The translations under genes were made by a program, and so were the position numbers. Below are positions 1 through 6,712 of a stretch of 64,000 nucleotides of DNA, in pieces. A model generated the notes under the pieces. It saw nothing but the letters and a program-made list of their open reading frames with translations, ran no database searches and had not been told where the DNA came from. The first letter of the stretch is position 1; every line of letters begins with the position of its first letter. This DNA is from Hymenobacter glacieicola (GTDB taxonomy: Bacteria; Bacteroidota; Bacteroidia; Cytophagales; Hymenobacteraceae): the NCBI RefSeq assembly GCF_014640315.1, contig NZ_BMGS01000016.1:16704-80703 (forward strand), given 5' to 3'.

Positions 1-282
1 GGCAACGGGGTATTCATCGGCGGCATTTCGATTTACCCGTGGCTTTCCCCGCCCCCGGAGTTTCACCGCGACTTTATCTGCGAAGGCAACCTGCTGGGCG
101 TGAAAAACCAGGCGGGGGAGCGCGTGGACAAAAGCCCCGGCTCCGGGGCCTTCGTGGACCTTGCCAAGCAACTGCTCTTTCCCGACTCGTTTATTACCGA
201 AGCAAACCAGGACAAAATGTACCACTTCTGGCGCAAGGACGCCCAGGACGCGGGCGTGGCGGTTGGCCTGCTTTCCGTTTAG
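1..282 (+). CDS. 3' end of a truncated protein of unknown function
   Basis: The reading frame is open from the first base of the window and stops at 282, giving 93 C-terminal residues. It ends with a soluble, mixed-charge stretch and shows no membrane segment or motif I recognise. It lies 4 bases upstream of the next start, so it probably belongs to the same rightward unit as the small membrane proteins that follow. The true start is outside the window, and the function cannot be judged from this fragment. Confidence 0.75.
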   Translation, partial: GNGVFIGGISIYPWLSPPPEFHRDFICEGNLLGVKNQAGERVDKSPGSGAFVDLAKQLLFPDSFITEANQDKMYHFWRKDAQDAGVAVGLLSV

Positions 283-286
283 CCCT

Positions 287-760
287 ATGCCCCCGAAGAA
301 GAACCCGCCTGCCGACCCACCCAACGTGGCCCGTCTCCCGCCCGACCAGCAGATTGCCTACCTCGTGCGCCAACACGAAGAATTTTCCGATTGGCGCATC
401 AAGGTAGACGAGCGCTTGGACAAAACCGAAACCGCCGTAGACGAACTCACCACCTCGGTTGGCGAAATGCGCAAGGAGGTGCGGGAAAGCCACATTACCG
501 GCCGCGAGAGCAATGTTACCCTCGGGGAAATCAAGCTGTTTCTCACCGGCCAGCGCACCCCCGGCCTGGAACGGCCCGGCCTGAGCGACGACTTCAAGAC
601 CATGCAGGACAAGTGTAAGAGCTTGGAGGAAAAGCACGCCGAGTGGGAAAAGAAGTTTAACAAGTATTTCTGGTGGGCCACCGGCTTTCTGGCCGCCAGC
701 GGCGGGGCGGGCTTTTTTGGCGGCAAGGCACTTTCCCAATTCCTAGACCTACTCAAATGA
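287..760 (+). CDS. coiled-coil protein with C-terminal membrane anchor (XhlA/holin-like candidate)
   Basis: 157 residues. A proline-rich start is followed by a long charged helical region (about residues 25-60 and 95-130) likely to form a coiled coil, then a single hydrophobic segment near residues 131-150 (FWWATGFLAASGGAGFFGG) with a short tail. This one-anchor coiled-coil layout is seen in XhlA-type haemolysin or holin accessory proteins, and the place next to other small membrane proteins and a peptidase fits lysis. The ATG at 287 follows the previous stop by 4 bases, and the stop codon overlaps the next start as ATGA. The lysis role is inferred from context, not from a diagnostic motif. 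Confidence 0.6.
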   Translation: MPPKKNPPADPPNVARLPPDQQIAYLVRQHEEFSDWRIKVDERLDKTETAVDELTTSVGEMRKEVRESHITGRESNVTLGEIKLFLTGQRTPGLERPGLSDDFKTMQDKCKSLEEKHAEWEKKFNKYFWWATGFLAASGGAGFFGGKALSQFLDLLK

Positions 761-1128
761 GCCTCACGCCCCGCACCAAGCTCACTATCCTGGCCGCCCT
801 AATGGTGTTAAGCAGCGTTTTCTTCCTGCGCTCCTGCTACGTGGCCGGGGAGCTGAACCAGGCTGTCAAGACCAACCCGCCCCTGTCCACGAAGGCCGCC
901 AAGAAACTGCGCGGCCAAGTGCAGCAGCTCAAGGCCAAGGGTCAAGCCGACAGCACCCGCTCGGCCCGTCAACTCTCCATTTACCAACGCCAAATCGCTC
1001 AGGTCGCCAGTTACCAGGCTGCCGCCGACGCGGCCCGTACCCGCTATGAAACCATTCCTTCCGCTGATTCTCTCTCTGTTCCTCGCCTCACCGGCCTTCT
1101 CTCAACATACCGCCCCGCTCCCCCCTAA
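757..1128 (+). CDS. small membrane protein with N-terminal anchor and coiled coil (i-spanin-like candidate)
   Basis: 123 residues, starting at an ATGA overlap with the upstream gene. Residues 8-26 form one hydrophobic helix (LTILAALMVLSSVFFLRSC). The rest is alanine- and glutamine-rich, predicted periplasmic helix. An N-terminal anchor followed by a periplasmic coiled coil is the topology of Rz-type inner-membrane spanins. The last 83 bases overlap the next gene in another reading frame, recalling the embedded Rz/Rz1 arrangement. The next protein has no clear lipobox, so a spanin pair is only a hypothesis. Confidence 0.55.
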   Translation: MSLTPRTKLTILAALMVLSSVFFLRSCYVAGELNQAVKTNPPLSTKAAKKLRGQVQQLKAKGQADSTRSARQLSIYQRQIAQVASYQAAADAARTRYETIPSADSLSVPRLTGLLSTYRPAPP

Positions 1129-1471
1129 GGCCCAGCCCTACGGGGAAACAATGGTCTGCATCGACCCGGCCCAGGCGCGGGTAATCTGGAAGTCCCTGCA
1201 ACAGTTCGAGGCCCTCAAGCCCGAAGTACGCGCCCTGCGCCGCACGGTGGACACGCTGCACGCGGCCAACCACACGCTGCTGCTCCGCTCCCGCGCCGAC
1301 AGCGCCCAGGCCAGCTCGTACAAGCAGGCCCTTGGCACGCAGGAGCGCCTGACCGTGGATGCCGACAACCGCGCCACCATCGCCCAGCTAAAAGCCCGCA
1401 AAAGAGGCTGGCTCTCTGCGGGCTTAGGGGCGTTACTGGTCGTGGTAACAGGATTGGCCGTTAGCCACTAG
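1046..1471 (+). CDS. exported coiled-coil protein with C-terminal membrane segment (lysis-region, embedded gene)
   Basis: 141 residues. The N-terminus looks like a signal peptide (MKPFLPLILSLFLASPAFS, cleavage near residue 19). A charged helical middle (about residues 35-115) follows, then a hydrophobic C-terminal helix (LSAGLGALLVVVTGLAV). Its first 83 bases lie inside the preceding gene in a shifted frame. Nested small envelope genes are typical of spanin pairs, but the C-terminal anchor and lack of a lipobox cysteine do not match a classical outer-membrane spanin. It ends 4 bases into the convergent RNA ligase gene. Confidence 0.55.
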   Translation: MKPFLPLILSLFLASPAFSQHTAPLPPKAQPYGETMVCIDPAQARVIWKSLQQFEALKPEVRALRRTVDTLHAANHTLLLRSRADSAQASSYKQALGTQERLTVDADNRATIAQLKARKRGWLSAGLGALLVVVTGLAVSH

Positions 1472-2406
1472 AATAAGTCAGGGCGCAGGGCTTTTACCCG
1501 TCCAAAGACGAAATGTTGCAGCGTGTTGAAGTTGATAGTGGGGTTCTTTCGCGCTTTTACAAAGTTCCAGCACTCCTCTCGCACCACGTCATAGTAGACC
1601 GTGTGAAGCAGTTGAGGGATGCGACGGGCAGTAAAGCCGCCATCAAGATCAATTTTGGCGAACACCTTGTCTACCAGCGCTTGTGTAACAAATTCAGTGG
1701 CAATTTCTTCCTCGACCAATTTACGCTCGGCGTGCAGGGGAGCGCCCATCGTTTTCGCGTGCTTTTCTTTAAACTCCGAGGTAACAATCTTCGCCCACGT
1801 CTGCCGTCCGTACTTGTTGAAGAAAGCATAGTTCTTGATAACCACCCCTTCCCCGCATCCTTGCCCGTCTTTAATGAGACACACGTTGTTTTGCAGTTCA
1901 TGGCAGAACGCCTCAAAGGTTCCGTTGCGGATAATCTTGAGCGGAGCCAAGTACTCGATACCGTGCCGCTCAAGTAGCGGTTTATAGGCATTGTAAGGCA
2001 AATATGCCTCTGGTTCTTCTTCTGACTCGGCCATTAGGTGCGGGGCCGCTACATCGAACACGTAAAACTTGCGCCACGCATCATCTCGATAGGTGCTAAT
2101 GGAGTGAGGCACCAGCCATTCCCCAAACAGCCGATGGTTGGGGTTTTCACTCAAATAGTTAAACAGTTCTACTGACTTACTGGCCCAGGCGTAAAAACCG
2201 GCGTTGTCGGATTCAAGGCTTAGCTCGCGGTTGCGGCTGCCAGCCTTCACCACACCATCTTCCAACCATACGGAAGCATTGGTGCCATCAATCTTCGGGA
2301 ATACATAGGTTTCTCCTAACTCAATTCCCAGCACCTCTGGCGTGCCAAAGCGCTCAAGGTGCATATACTTCTTAAATCTGCTGGCGGTAGCTACTGCCTG
2401 TTCCAT
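1468..2406 (-). CDS. ATP-dependent RNA ligase (Rnl2-like nucleotidyltransferase)
   Basis: 312 residues from the ATG at 2406. The adenylation motif I is KIDGTN with the lysine nucleophile at residue 38. A motif III-like FGEW lies at 94-97, motif IV EGVVIK at 186-191 and motif V WAKIV at 204-208, in the order and spacing of the Rnl2/DRB0094 family. Such enzymes seal 3'-OH/5'-phosphate RNA ends and serve tRNA repair after host anticodon cleavage. The frame stays open up to 2502, but the promoter at 2430-2450 lies inside that extension, so 2406 is the likely start. It is a leftward insertion between two rightward lysis units. Confidence 0.85.
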   Translation of the reverse strand: MEQAVATASRFKKYMHLERFGTPEVLGIELGETYVFPKIDGTNASVWLEDGVVKAGSRNRELSLESDNAGFYAWASKSVELFNYLSENPNHRLFGEWLVPHSISTYRDDAWRKFYVFDVAAPHLMAESEEEPEAYLPYNAYKPLLERHGIEYLAPLKIIRNGTFEAFCHELQNNVCLIKDGQGCGEGVVIKNYAFFNKYGRQTWAKIVTSEFKEKHAKTMGAPLHAERKLVEEEIATEFVTQALVDKVFAKIDLDGGFTARRIPQLLHTVYYDVVREECWNFVKARKNPTINFNTLQHFVFGRVKALRPDLF

Positions 2407-2429
2407 AAAGTAACGTGTTTGATTCAGCG

Positions 2430-2450
2430 CAATAGTACATATTCCTTTCG
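2430..2450 (-). promoter_or_regulatory. leftward promoter for RNA ligase
   Basis: Read leftward, CGAAA is followed after exactly 7 nt by GTACTATTG, the phage-wide CGAAA-N7-GTACTTT class. TTTGG lies upstream as a -33 box. It sits back to back with the rightward promoter at 2482. Confidence 0.65.
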
Positions 2451-2481
2451 TTGTCTCCAAATCTTCCGCCAACTTTATCTG

Positions 2482-2488
2482 TACCTTG
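2482..2488 (+). promoter_or_regulatory. late-type promoter -7 box TACCTTG
   Basis: TACCTTG ends 5 nt before the ATG at 2494, so the predicted transcript would be leaderless or nearly so. The same heptamer precedes several virion genes in the window. Confidence 0.6.
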
Positions 2489-2493
2489 CTCAC

Positions 2494-2739
2494 ATGGGCC
2501 AACTACTAGACCGTCTGAAATCCGAGACGCCCGTGTTCTGGAAGAACGTGCGCTCCCAAGCCATTTGGGCCATTACCTTCCTGGTGGGGGCCTACGCCGT
2601 AGACCTGGGCCACGCCCGGCTGAACCTGGTCAAGAACGTGGCCGTGGCCTTCGTGCAAGCCATGCTGTTCGGTATTGTCATTGCCGCCTCCTTTACCTGT
2701 ATCAGCTCCACGGAGGTAGAAGACCAACCCACTCAATAA
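2494..2739 (+). CDS. small two-helix membrane protein (holin candidate)
   Basis: 81 residues with two hydrophobic stretches, about 23-38 (AIWAITFLVGAYAV) and 52-67 (VAFVQAMLFGIVIAAS), separated by a short polar loop, and with charged ends. Size, topology and the position 6 bases upstream of an M15 peptidase gene fit a holin that would release the endolysin. It starts directly after a TACCTTG late promoter. There is no family-specific signature, so the call rests on topology and neighbourhood. Confidence 0.6.
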   Translation: MGQLLDRLKSETPVFWKNVRSQAIWAITFLVGAYAVDLGHARLNLVKNVAVAFVQAMLFGIVIAASFTCISSTEVEDQPTQ

Positions 2740-2745
2740 GCACCA

Positions 2746-3228
2746 ATGGCAACCACCGCGCAACTAACTAAACGATACGGAGCGGCTTACCCCCGCAGCG
2801 CCGCTTTTGAAACGCGGTGGCTGACCATGTATAAATTTCCCGACTGGCTCAAGCCTCACTTTGCCACGGCCTATGGAGGGCAGCCGGTTACGCGCATTTG
2901 GATGAATAAGGACGCGGTAACGCCCTTTGAGGCGGTGATGCGCGAACTGGTGGATACGGGCCGCATCAAGGAAATAAAAACCTACGACGGCTGCTATAAC
3001 CCACGTTTGATGCGTGGCCTGAACGCGCCTTCGGTTCACTCGTGGGCGCTGGCCTTTGATTTTAACGCCAAGCAGAACCCCCTGGGGAAAGCCCCTTATC
3101 AGGCAGGTATGTTCACGCGGGAGTTTGTGGCTATTTGGAAGAAGCACGGTTTCCGCGCTGGCGCTGATTTCGGTGCTGGCCGTGCGGATTCGATGCACTA
3201 CGAGTATGTAGCCCTGGCCGTTAAATAG
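2746..3228 (+). CDS. M15-family peptidoglycan peptidase (endolysin)
   Basis: 160 residues, the size of phage L-Ala-D-Glu or D-Ala-D-Ala peptidases of family M15. The zinc site is visible as SVHSWALAFD (His98, Asp105) and the downstream DSMHYEY (His151), matching the family pattern SxHxxGxAxD ... HxE, except that the usual glycine before the conserved alanine is replaced (WALAFD). There is no signal peptide, so export would depend on the holin-like neighbour. It cleaves stem peptides of the host wall at the end of infection. Confidence 0.85.
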   Translation: MATTAQLTKRYGAAYPRSAAFETRWLTMYKFPDWLKPHFATAYGGQPVTRIWMNKDAVTPFEAVMRELVDTGRIKEIKTYDGCYNPRLMRGLNAPSVHSWALAFDFNAKQNPLGKAPYQAGMFTREFVAIWKKHGFRAGADFGAGRADSMHYEYVALAVK

Positions 3229-3270
3229 TAATCTGCTAAGGAAGGCAGCAAAATAATTCTCCGCTACTGC

Positions 3271-3300
3271 TTGGTAGCAACGAAAGTTTCTTGTACTTTT
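3271..3300 (+). promoter_or_regulatory. promoter, CGAAA-N7-GTACTTTT class
   Basis: TTGG at 3271, CGAAA at 3281-3285 and GTACTTTT at 3293-3300, upstream of the metallophosphoesterase gene at 3333. Confidence 0.7.
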
Positions 3301-3332
3301 CGGACAAGTAAGCACTTGTACCACACGTCTCT

Positions 3333-4853
3333 ATGCCCGGACAATTAACCACTGACTCCCTCGCTGGGCACGCCCGCGAGGTGTATGCTATTCTGCCCAC
3401 CACCGACCCGGCCGAACTATCGGAACAGTTGCTCGTCTCGTATCCGCAGTACAAGCAGTACGCCCGCAAGGCGGTAATGACGGCCTGCCGCCGCGCCATT
3501 CAGGGCACAAGCGGCTGGACGCCCCGCAAAGGAGAGGCAGCCGAGGCGCAGGCCGACGTAGAGGTGGAGTTGGATGAAGAAGCGGAATTGCCGTGGGTGG
3601 TCGAGAACGGGGAGTACGCCTGGACGGCGGGCAACGGCAAGGCCATTCGCTTGTCCGTTGCCATTGTTGATGAGCTATTCTTCCAGTACAGCGTCCACGG
3701 GCTGAACAAGTCTCAGGTGCAGATTCTCAACGACTTTGGCCTGCAACCCTGGCAGTGGAACAGCATCAAAGTACGCCTGTTTCTGCAAAAGACCAGTAAC
3801 GTCTTTTCGCCCCACACCGTCTCCATTACCGCCCCCGAGCAGTTAGAGGCCATGATGGAGGCTAAGATGAGCCGCCGCTACGAAAAGCAGGGGCCGCTTA
3901 TCGAGCGGGCGCACGCCAACGCCGCCGTGAAGCAGCTCAACAAGGTGCTGGAACAGAACGCCAAGCGCGACGCCTTCTGGGATGAGTTTCGCATGGAAAT
4001 GGCCGACTTGCTGCCTACCACGCGCTACCGCTACGTGCCCCGCGTGCCGACCGGCCCCTCAGCTCCTGAGCACCTGGTCGTAACCCTGGCCGACCCGCAC
4101 ATCGGGGCCGAAGTAGACAAGATGCTCAACTCCCCGGCCTACAATTGGGACGTGGCAAAGGGCTACGCGCAACAGATGGCCGACCGCATCAACGAGCGCG
4201 GAGCCAAGAAGGTCTACCTCGCCGGGCTAGGAGATTTTATTGAGTCGTGGAGTGCAAAAAACCACGCAAACAGCTTCCTGAGCATGGGCCGGGGGATGCG
4301 TGGGGCCAAGGCCGTGTTCTCGGCCCTTGAGTTCATGTCCTTCCTGATTGAGCGCATTAACAACGTGGCCGAGGTGTGGGGCATTAGCGGAAACCATGAC
4401 CGCGTAAGCGCCGATAGCCACGACGATACGCGGGGCGAGGCCGCCGAGCTGCTGTTCGGCTTGCTGCAAGAGCGGTACGCCAACACCGGCATCCAGTTCT
4501 CGTACCAGTACGACGTGCTGGTGAAGGCGGTAGACGGCATCTGCTACCTAATGACGCACAACCACCTGGGGCTTGCCAAGGGCGAGAAAAACATGTTGGA
4601 AACGCTCATGCGCCACCGAATCCCCGGCCTGTACTGCGTTATTCTCGGGGCGCACTGGCATTCGCGGCAAACCAGCATGGACTCCGATTCTTACCGCCGC
4701 TACGTGTGCCCGCCCCTGTTCACCGGCAATGGCTACTCCTCGGACGGCGGCTGGTCAACGCTCCCTGGCTTTATGACCTTCGAGAGCCGGGGCGGCAAGT
4801 TCCCCCGCGTCATTGATGAACCTCTGTACAATCTACAAACCCAAATTGCTTAA
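3333..4853 (+). CDS. calcineurin-like metallophosphoesterase with N-terminal helical/DNA-binding-like region
   Basis: 506 residues. The C-terminal half has the metallophosphoesterase blocks in order: ADPHIG (about 252-257), GLGDFIES (about 298-305), GISGNHDR (about 349-356), THNHLG (about 408-413) and GAHWHS (about 442-447). Together these supply the Asp, Asn and His ligands of the two-metal site. The first 200 residues are mostly helical, and part of them (SQVQILNDFGLQPWQWNSIK) resembles a helix-turn-helix. Phage relatives are usually annotated as SbcD-like nucleases or phosphatases, and the substrate cannot be told from sequence. Confidence 0.8.
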   Translation: MPGQLTTDSLAGHAREVYAILPTTDPAELSEQLLVSYPQYKQYARKAVMTACRRAIQGTSGWTPRKGEAAEAQADVEVELDEEAELPWVVENGEYAWTAGNGKAIRLSVAIVDELFFQYSVHGLNKSQVQILNDFGLQPWQWNSIKVRLFLQKTSNVFSPHTVSITAPEQLEAMMEAKMSRRYEKQGPLIERAHANAAVKQLNKVLEQNAKRDAFWDEFRMEMADLLPTTRYRYVPRVPTGPSAPEHLVVTLADPHIGAEVDKMLNSPAYNWDVAKGYAQQMADRINERGAKKVYLAGLGDFIESWSAKNHANSFLSMGRGMRGAKAVFSALEFMSFLIERINNVAEVWGISGNHDRVSADSHDDTRGEAAELLFGLLQERYANTGIQFSYQYDVLVKAVDGICYLMTHNHLGLAKGEKNMLETLMRHRIPGLYCVILGAHWHSRQTSMDSDSYRRYVCPPLFTGNGYSSDGGWSTLPGFMTFESRGGKFPRVIDEPLYNLQTQIA

Positions 4854-4863
4854 CCAACCAGCC

Positions 4864-5349
4864 ATGCCCACCAAGATTATTGACAAGCTAACGGATGCCG
4901 TTGGCCGGGTTCACGACTTTCTGTTTGACGTTCGATTCTCTCCACATAGTCCAGGGGGAGTGGTTAGTACACCAACACCAACAGGTAGAGCAGTTATAAC
5001 AGCGCTTAATATAGTCGCCTACTTCGTGTTCTGCTACTTCGCCGCCTTCTTCGCTCAGGCGGTAACAGGGGTCAAGATTGACTTCAACGACATAAACAGA
5101 ATCCTGCTGACCATTTTCTTCATTAAGAAGGCCGCCAAAATCATCCTGCAACCAACCAACCCCATGAGACAACTTATCGTCCTTCTGTTCTCAGTCGCCG
5201 TCGCCATGATTGGCTACACCATTCACGGGAGCATCTTCTGGTCCATCGTGGACTTCATCTTCTCGCCCATTGCTCTGATTAAGTGGCTTATCTGCCACGA
5301 GCTTACGCTTACTGTCTTGCATCAAACCTTCGACTTCTTACTCAAGTAG
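4864..5349 (+). CDS. multi-pass membrane protein of unknown function
   Basis: 161 residues with three to four hydrophobic segments (about 44-65, 77-92, 99-120 and 125-145). The N-terminal 40 residues are soluble. The ATG at 4864 follows the upstream stop with a TTAACCAACC spacer. It is in a run with two further small membrane proteins and the metallophosphoesterase. An internal AACCAACCCCATG at 5151 could start a shorter product covering only the C-terminal membrane part; this is a possibility only. Confidence 0.65.
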   Translation: MPTKIIDKLTDAVGRVHDFLFDVRFSPHSPGGVVSTPTPTGRAVITALNIVAYFVFCYFAAFFAQAVTGVKIDFNDINRILLTIFFIKKAAKIILQPTNPMRQLIVLLFSVAVAMIGYTIHGSIFWSIVDFIFSPIALIKWLICHELTLTVLHQTFDFLLK

Positions 5350-5353
5350 CCCC

Positions 5354-5578
5354 ATGAAACAAACCCTCGCTTTCCAACTCTACGGCACCCGGCGTGATGC
5401 CGCCGTATTCTTCGTTACCCTCGCCCTCTTTGTTGCAGGCTTGCTTGGCTTAATCTTCACACCAGACGCCGATTCTCTGGGTCTAGGCGCTACCATCGTC
5501 GGCGGGGCAATGTTCGGCCTTAATTTCGGCGCAACGCTCCTGAGCAAAGAAAACCGCCGTCTGCGTGGAGAACTATAA
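5354..5578 (+). CDS. small two-helix membrane protein
   Basis: 74 residues. Hydrophobic segments lie at about 17-36 and 44-60, followed by a charged C-terminus. The start is 4 bases after the preceding stop (TAGCCCCATG), and the end overlaps the next gene by 14 bases. The function is unknown; the topology would suit a holin-like or envelope accessory protein. Confidence 0.6.
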   Translation: MKQTLAFQLYGTRRDAAVFFVTLALFVAGLLGLIFTPDADSLGLGATIVGGAMFGLNFGATLLSKENRRLRGEL

Positions 5579-5996
5579 TCCACAGACTCTCTACTACTGC
5601 TGCTTGTGGGCGCTGCTGTGCTACGTGTATATCGACGCTCGGGCACAGGGCGCACTCACGCTGCTCTCGCGGGAGTTCATCCCGCCTACCGCTCAGCAGA
5701 GGCTTAACCAACCTCTGCACCGCGCCTATCCTGCCTGCTACGCCCTGCTAGTGTTCACGGTAGCCTTTCTTATGCGCAACCCGTGGCTGCTGCTGGCGGG
5801 AGTGCTGGTTCGAGTTGCCGTCTTTGACCCGATACTCAACTGGCGTAAAGGCGACCCGGCATTTGCCGTGGGCAGCTCGGCTAGCACGGACAAAGCCATT
5901 CGGTTTATAGCCAAGCTCCTGCACGCCAACCCCTCCGTCGTCAGCGCCGTAGTTCGTGGCATGGCTTTTGGCTTACTATACGTGTTGCCCGTCTGA
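5565..5996 (+). CDS. membrane protein of unknown function, GTG start
   Basis: 143 residues from a GTG codon that overlaps the previous gene. There are hydrophobic segments at the N-terminus (about 8-24), in the middle (about 56-85) and at the very C-terminus. It is the last gene of the rightward unit, which ends in the terminator at 6019-6050. No family was recognised. Confidence 0.6.
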   Translation: MENYNPQTLYYCCLWALLCYVYIDARAQGALTLLSREFIPPTAQQRLNQPLHRAYPACYALLVFTVAFLMRNPWLLLAGVLVRVAVFDPILNWRKGDPAFAVGSSASTDKAIRFIAKLLHANPSVVSAVVRGMAFGLLYVLPV

Positions 5997-6018
5997 GCCT
6001 ATCAGATATTGCTTTCGA

Positions 6019-6050
6019 GAAAGCCCCGTGGTTTTGCTGCGGGGTTTTCT
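6019..6050 (+). terminator. rho-independent terminator
   Basis: AAAGCCCCG and CGGGGTTTT arms around a short loop, followed by a T-rich tract. It closes the unit that ends at 5996. Confidence 0.75.
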
Positions 6051-6075
6051 GTGAAAAATATTTTCGCAACAGCAG

Positions 6076-6105
6076 TTGCAAGAGCGAAAATTTCCCGTAC
6101 TTTTG
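6076..6105 (+). promoter_or_regulatory. promoter of the 6.1-6.7 kb noncoding RNA
   Basis: TTG at 6076, CGAAA at 6085-6089, 7 nt, then GTACTTTTG at 6097-6105. This is one of the best matches to the phage promoter class, and no credible gene follows for 600 bases on this strand. Confidence 0.75.
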
Positions 6106-6110
6106 GTATC

Positions 6111-6697
6111 AACAAGGTGGAGTCGGATAATCGTATTCCCTAGACCCATTGGTAATGACGGGCTGTTGTTCGCCCCGAACTGGCAGAGTATTGGTTGGTA
6201 CCAACTGAGAAGTGTCGTCTAGCCGTTGCAACGGTGGTGGTTCAATTCCACCCTCCACTTCAATTACAGCCAGCCAATCGGGCGGCTGCCATAATAGAGA
6301 GTAGCAAGGGACACGGCTAAGACGGATAACAAGCCCCTGCTGAGAAACTACCAAGCCCTCCACCGCGCAAGCCGATGGGCTCAGGCGTTACTCTCTACCT
6401 TTCCCCAAACAGGGCGTCGCCTAAAGAAACTCTCGTCCGACTGCACGGGAGAGAAGGCAATGATTGGTGTATCCCGTTGCTCCCTGCGCGTTGCCAGAAC
6501 GAGTCTTGGCGGACTTGTTCTGCCTACCGCACACGCGAATCATCGGCGGGAATACATAGTAGGGGGTGGCGACTGAAAAGATTTGCCCCTAATCATTGCA
6601 AGCAGTAAAACAGAACCCTGGACGCCTCTCCCGGAAGCGCACCAGCCGGGGTCGAAAAGCAAAAGCCCCGACTGGACAACCAGTTGGGGCTTTCTGT
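6111..6697 (+). ncRNA. large structured noncoding RNA with tRNA-like 5' domain (about 590 nt)
   Basis: The block lies between a strong promoter and a strong terminator and has no convincing reading frame. Secondary structure is visible directly. A 7-bp stem GGTGGAG (6116-6122) pairs with CTCCACT (6253-6259, one G-U). Immediately inside it is a canonical T-arm, GGTGG-TTCAATT-CCACC (6236-6252). Perfect palindromes GTTGGTACCAAC and CCGTTGCAACGG lie within the same domain. Further on, a 10-bp helix 6496-6505/6512-6521 stacks on 6456-6460/6491-6495. The domain is about 145 nt, too long for a plain tRNA. Size and phage setting recall ROOL or GOLLD RNAs, but I could not confirm either family. Confidence 0.6.
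6659..6697. terminator. bidirectional terminator
   Basis: AAAGCCCC-g-ACTGG loop CCAGT-t-GGGGCTTT, followed by TTTCTGTTT rightward; leftward it runs into TTTTGCTTTTC. It ends the noncoding RNA and also the leftward fibre-like gene. Confidence 0.85.
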
Positions 6698-6712
6698 TTC
6701 CAGTCAGGGTGA

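Noticed and set aside
2407..2502. Extended N-terminus of the RNA ligase
   Set aside because: The extension covers both divergent promoters, and the next in-frame ATG at 2406 fits the family.
6116..6260. A plain or intron-containing tRNA
   Set aside because: The domain is about 145 nt, has no clear anticodon arm and no 3' CCA, and known introns are much longer than the extra sequence.
6109..6608. Short open frames (84 and 77 codons) inside the noncoding RNA block
   Set aside because: Opposite orientations, no promoter for the leftward one, and the DNA shows RNA stems incompatible with coding constraint.
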